Shown piece by piece: positions 62,640 to 64,000 of a DNA stretch of 64,000 nt. The stretch is from Psychrobacter vallis (lineage in GTDB: Bacteria; Pseudomonadota; Gammaproteobacteria; Pseudomonadales; Moraxellaceae), in the NCBI RefSeq assembly GCF_904846715.1, contig NZ_CAJHBU010000016.1, positions 1 to 64,000 of the forward strand, given 5' to 3'. Numbering within the stretch: the first letter of the stretch is position 1; each line of letters begins with the position of its first letter. Position numbers and translations under genes: made by a program. Below the pieces are notes generated by a model that saw nothing but the letters and a program-made list of their open reading frames with translations, had not been told where the DNA came from and searched no databases.

Positions 62640-64000
62640 ATGAAGCACTCTACTCTTGCGCTTGTAATAGCATCTGTACTATCTGGAGCTGTACTGGTTG
62701 GCTGTGACAAAAACGAGGACGCCGCTGGCGCAGATGCCGCACAGCAGCAGATGCCGCCTGCGGTTGTCAACGTCCAGACTGTCACCCTCGATACCGTACC
62801 TCAAGTACAAACTTTTTCTGGACGTACGACGGCTTATCAAACTGCCGACGTTCGCCCACAGGTTAACGGCGTTATTGACGAAGTACTATTCCGTGAGGGA
62901 AGTAACGTCCAAAAAGGCCAACCCCTTTATCGTATTAATACGGACAACTATGCGTCTTCTGTAACGAGTGGACAGGCCGCAGTGCAACAAGCACAGGCAA
63001 ACTATCAGACAGCGCAGGCAAATAACGCCAATGCAAAAGCTGAGCTAGCCAGCCGCCAAGCATTATTAGCACAAGCACAAAATGATCTGCAACGCTTGCA
63101 AGGCTTGGTCAGCATTGATGCCATCTCAAAGCAGCAATATGAGCAGGCACAAACGCAAGTACGTACCGCCCAAGCTGCGGTACAAAGCGCCGCGGCGGCT
63201 GTCGGACAGACACAGGCTGGTATAGAAAGTGCCCGTGCTGGCATCCAAACAGCGCAGGCCGGTTTGGATGCTAGTAACTTAGATCTTAACCGTACCATCG
63301 TCCGTGCCCCTCTTACTGGTCGCACGGATCGCTCTAGCGTAACTGCTGGTACACTCGTGAGCGCAGGTCAAGGTGATCCTTTGGTGACAATCTCCCGTTT
63401 AGATCCTATCTATGTCGATATCAGTCAATCATCATCTGAGCTATTAAAGCTGCGCCAACAAATAGCTGAAGGCACAGCACAGCCTGGCATGAATTCGGTT
63501 GAATTGATATTAGAAGATGGCTCGGTCTATCCTGTACGCGGCAGACTTGCTTTATCTGAAGCAAAGGTTGATGAGTCAACAGGTGCTGTGACCTTGCGTG
63601 CTGTCTTCCCGAACAGCAATAATATTTTGCTACCTGGCATGTATGTGACAGCCCGCTTGACCCAAAGCGTGATTACCAACGCTGCATTGGTACCGCAAAG
63701 TGCTGTTACCCGTACACCTAAAGGTGACACGCAAGTCTATATTGTTGATGCAAACAACAAAATCCAATTACGTCCAGTGACTATCAATGGCACTTATAAT
63801 GGACAATGGGTCGTCACTGATGGCTTGATAGCAGGTGATAAAGTAGTGGTGATTGGTGGTAGTAAGGTCAAACCTGACCAAGAGGTGGTTGTCAAACCAT
63901 TAGAAAACGCCAATCCAGCACCCTCTGCTCCTAATGCCAAAACGCCGCAGCAAGCTGCAAAAACAGTGGACAACAAGCCAGCTGGTAACGATGATTCTAA
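62640..64000 (+). CDS. Efflux RND transporter periplasmic adaptor (AcrA/MexA type), cut by window end
   Basis: Membrane-fusion lipoprotein linking an RND pump to an outer-membrane channel. The frame runs 453 codons from the ATG at 62640 (GAGG 7 bases upstream) to the window edge without a stop. The signal MKHSTLALVIASVLSGAVLV ends in lipobox VGC. Then come the lipoyl half VRPQVNGVIDEVLFREGSNV, a Gln/Ala-rich coiled-coil hairpin (about 105-205), the second lipoyl half LDLNRTIVRAPLTGRTDRSS, and beta-barrel and membrane-proximal segments (ISRLDPIYVDISQSSSELLK; VPQSAVTRTPKGDTQVYIVD). A Pro/Ala/Asn-rich tail begins near 430. The pump gene is expected just beyond the window. Substrates cannot be inferred. 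Confidence 0.93.
   Translation, partial: MKHSTLALVIASVLSGAVLVGCDKNEDAAGADAAQQQMPPAVVNVQTVTLDTVPQVQTFSGRTTAYQTADVRPQVNGVIDEVLFREGSNVQKGQPLYRINTDNYASSVTSGQAAVQQAQANYQTAQANNANAKAELASRQALLAQAQNDLQRLQGLVSIDAISKQQYEQAQTQVRTAQAAVQSAAAAVGQTQAGIESARAGIQTAQAGLDASNLDLNRTIVRAPLTGRTDRSSVTAGTLVSAGQGDPLVTISRLDPIYVDISQSSSELLKLRQQIAEGTAQPGMNSVELILEDGSVYPVRGRLALSEAKVDESTGAVTLRAVFPNSNNILLPGMYVTARLTQSVITNAALVPQSAVTRTPKGDTQVYIVDANNKIQLRPVTINGTYNGQWVVTDGLIAGDKVVVIGGSKVKPDQEVVVKPLENANPAPSAPNAKTPQQAAKTVDNKPAGNDDS

Overview
The window is an ordinary, gene-dense stretch of chromosome from a gammaproteobacterium. Moraxellaceae, most likely Psychrobacter, fits best. I infer this from gene content and order: a FFLEELY-motif protein next to ubiE-ubiJ-ubiB, an AlaA-type aminotransferase, PilS/PilR, split ccmFGHI, moderate GC with AT-rich spacers, and small palindromic repeats between genes. 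No database search was run. I see no prophage, plasmid module, CRISPR array, toxin-antitoxin or defence island. No intact transposase gene is present.

Layout. 0.2-3.3 kb: glutathione peroxidase and MsrB (oxidative repair), then an XRE-regulator/AlaA-aminotransferase fusion with palindromic sites in its promoter. 3.4-7.3 kb: a Pi transporter and a two-domain polyphosphate:AMP phosphotransferase. 7.5-12.1 kb: FFLEELY protein and ubiE-ubiJ-ubiB (ubiquinone). 12.3-14.1 kb: ruvB and ruvA, with ruvC apart at 30 kb. 14.3-17.6 kb: class II aldolase, an Ala-rich lipoprotein and pgk; gpmI lies at 27-28.7 kb. 18.3-20.6 kb: a DksA-like zinc-finger protein, thiE and a PBP7-type peptidase. 21.0-25.3 kb: a LuxR-type response regulator directly followed by PilS and PilR homologues. 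25.5-34.2 kb: CtpA protease, gpmI, a 6S RNA gene, FxsA, ruvC, a META lipoprotein, a GST, a 1-Cys peroxiredoxin and a zinc-ribbon protein. 34.6-42.8 kb: glnS, ppiase, lpxH, orn, rsgA, rhodanese, grxC, secB, adk. 43.0-47.5 kb: ccmF-G-H-I (cytochrome c maturation). 47.7-53.3 kb: DUF445, mrdA, rsmD, rplM-rpsI. 53.8-62.0 kb: lauroyl acyltransferase, trpS, an O-methyltransferase, scpA-scpB, lolA, rpmA, rplU, ispB. The right edge cuts an AcrA-type efflux adaptor.

The functional links are conventional: ubiquinone synthesis (ubiE/J/B, ispB), Holliday-junction processing (ruvA/B/C), lower glycolysis (fba, pgk, gpmI), envelope building (mrdA, PBP7, lpxH, lpxL, lolA), thiol/peroxide defence (gpx, msrB, prx, grx, gst) and chromosome segregation (scpAB).

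The less ordinary content is in the spacers. (1) Two inverted ~270-284 bp MITE-like elements (17967-18250 and 59365-59634) with TTAGGGCGTGTTGA-type ends flank about 41 kb. (2) A palindromic ~145 bp repeat family has at least seven full or internally deleted copies. (3) A 6S RNA gene with a clear sigma70 promoter lies at 28936-29124. (4) A 17-bp perfect hairpin overlaps the ubiJ stop codon. Among proteins, the XRE-aminotransferase fusion is the most unusual. I did not find a convincing wholly new biological system.
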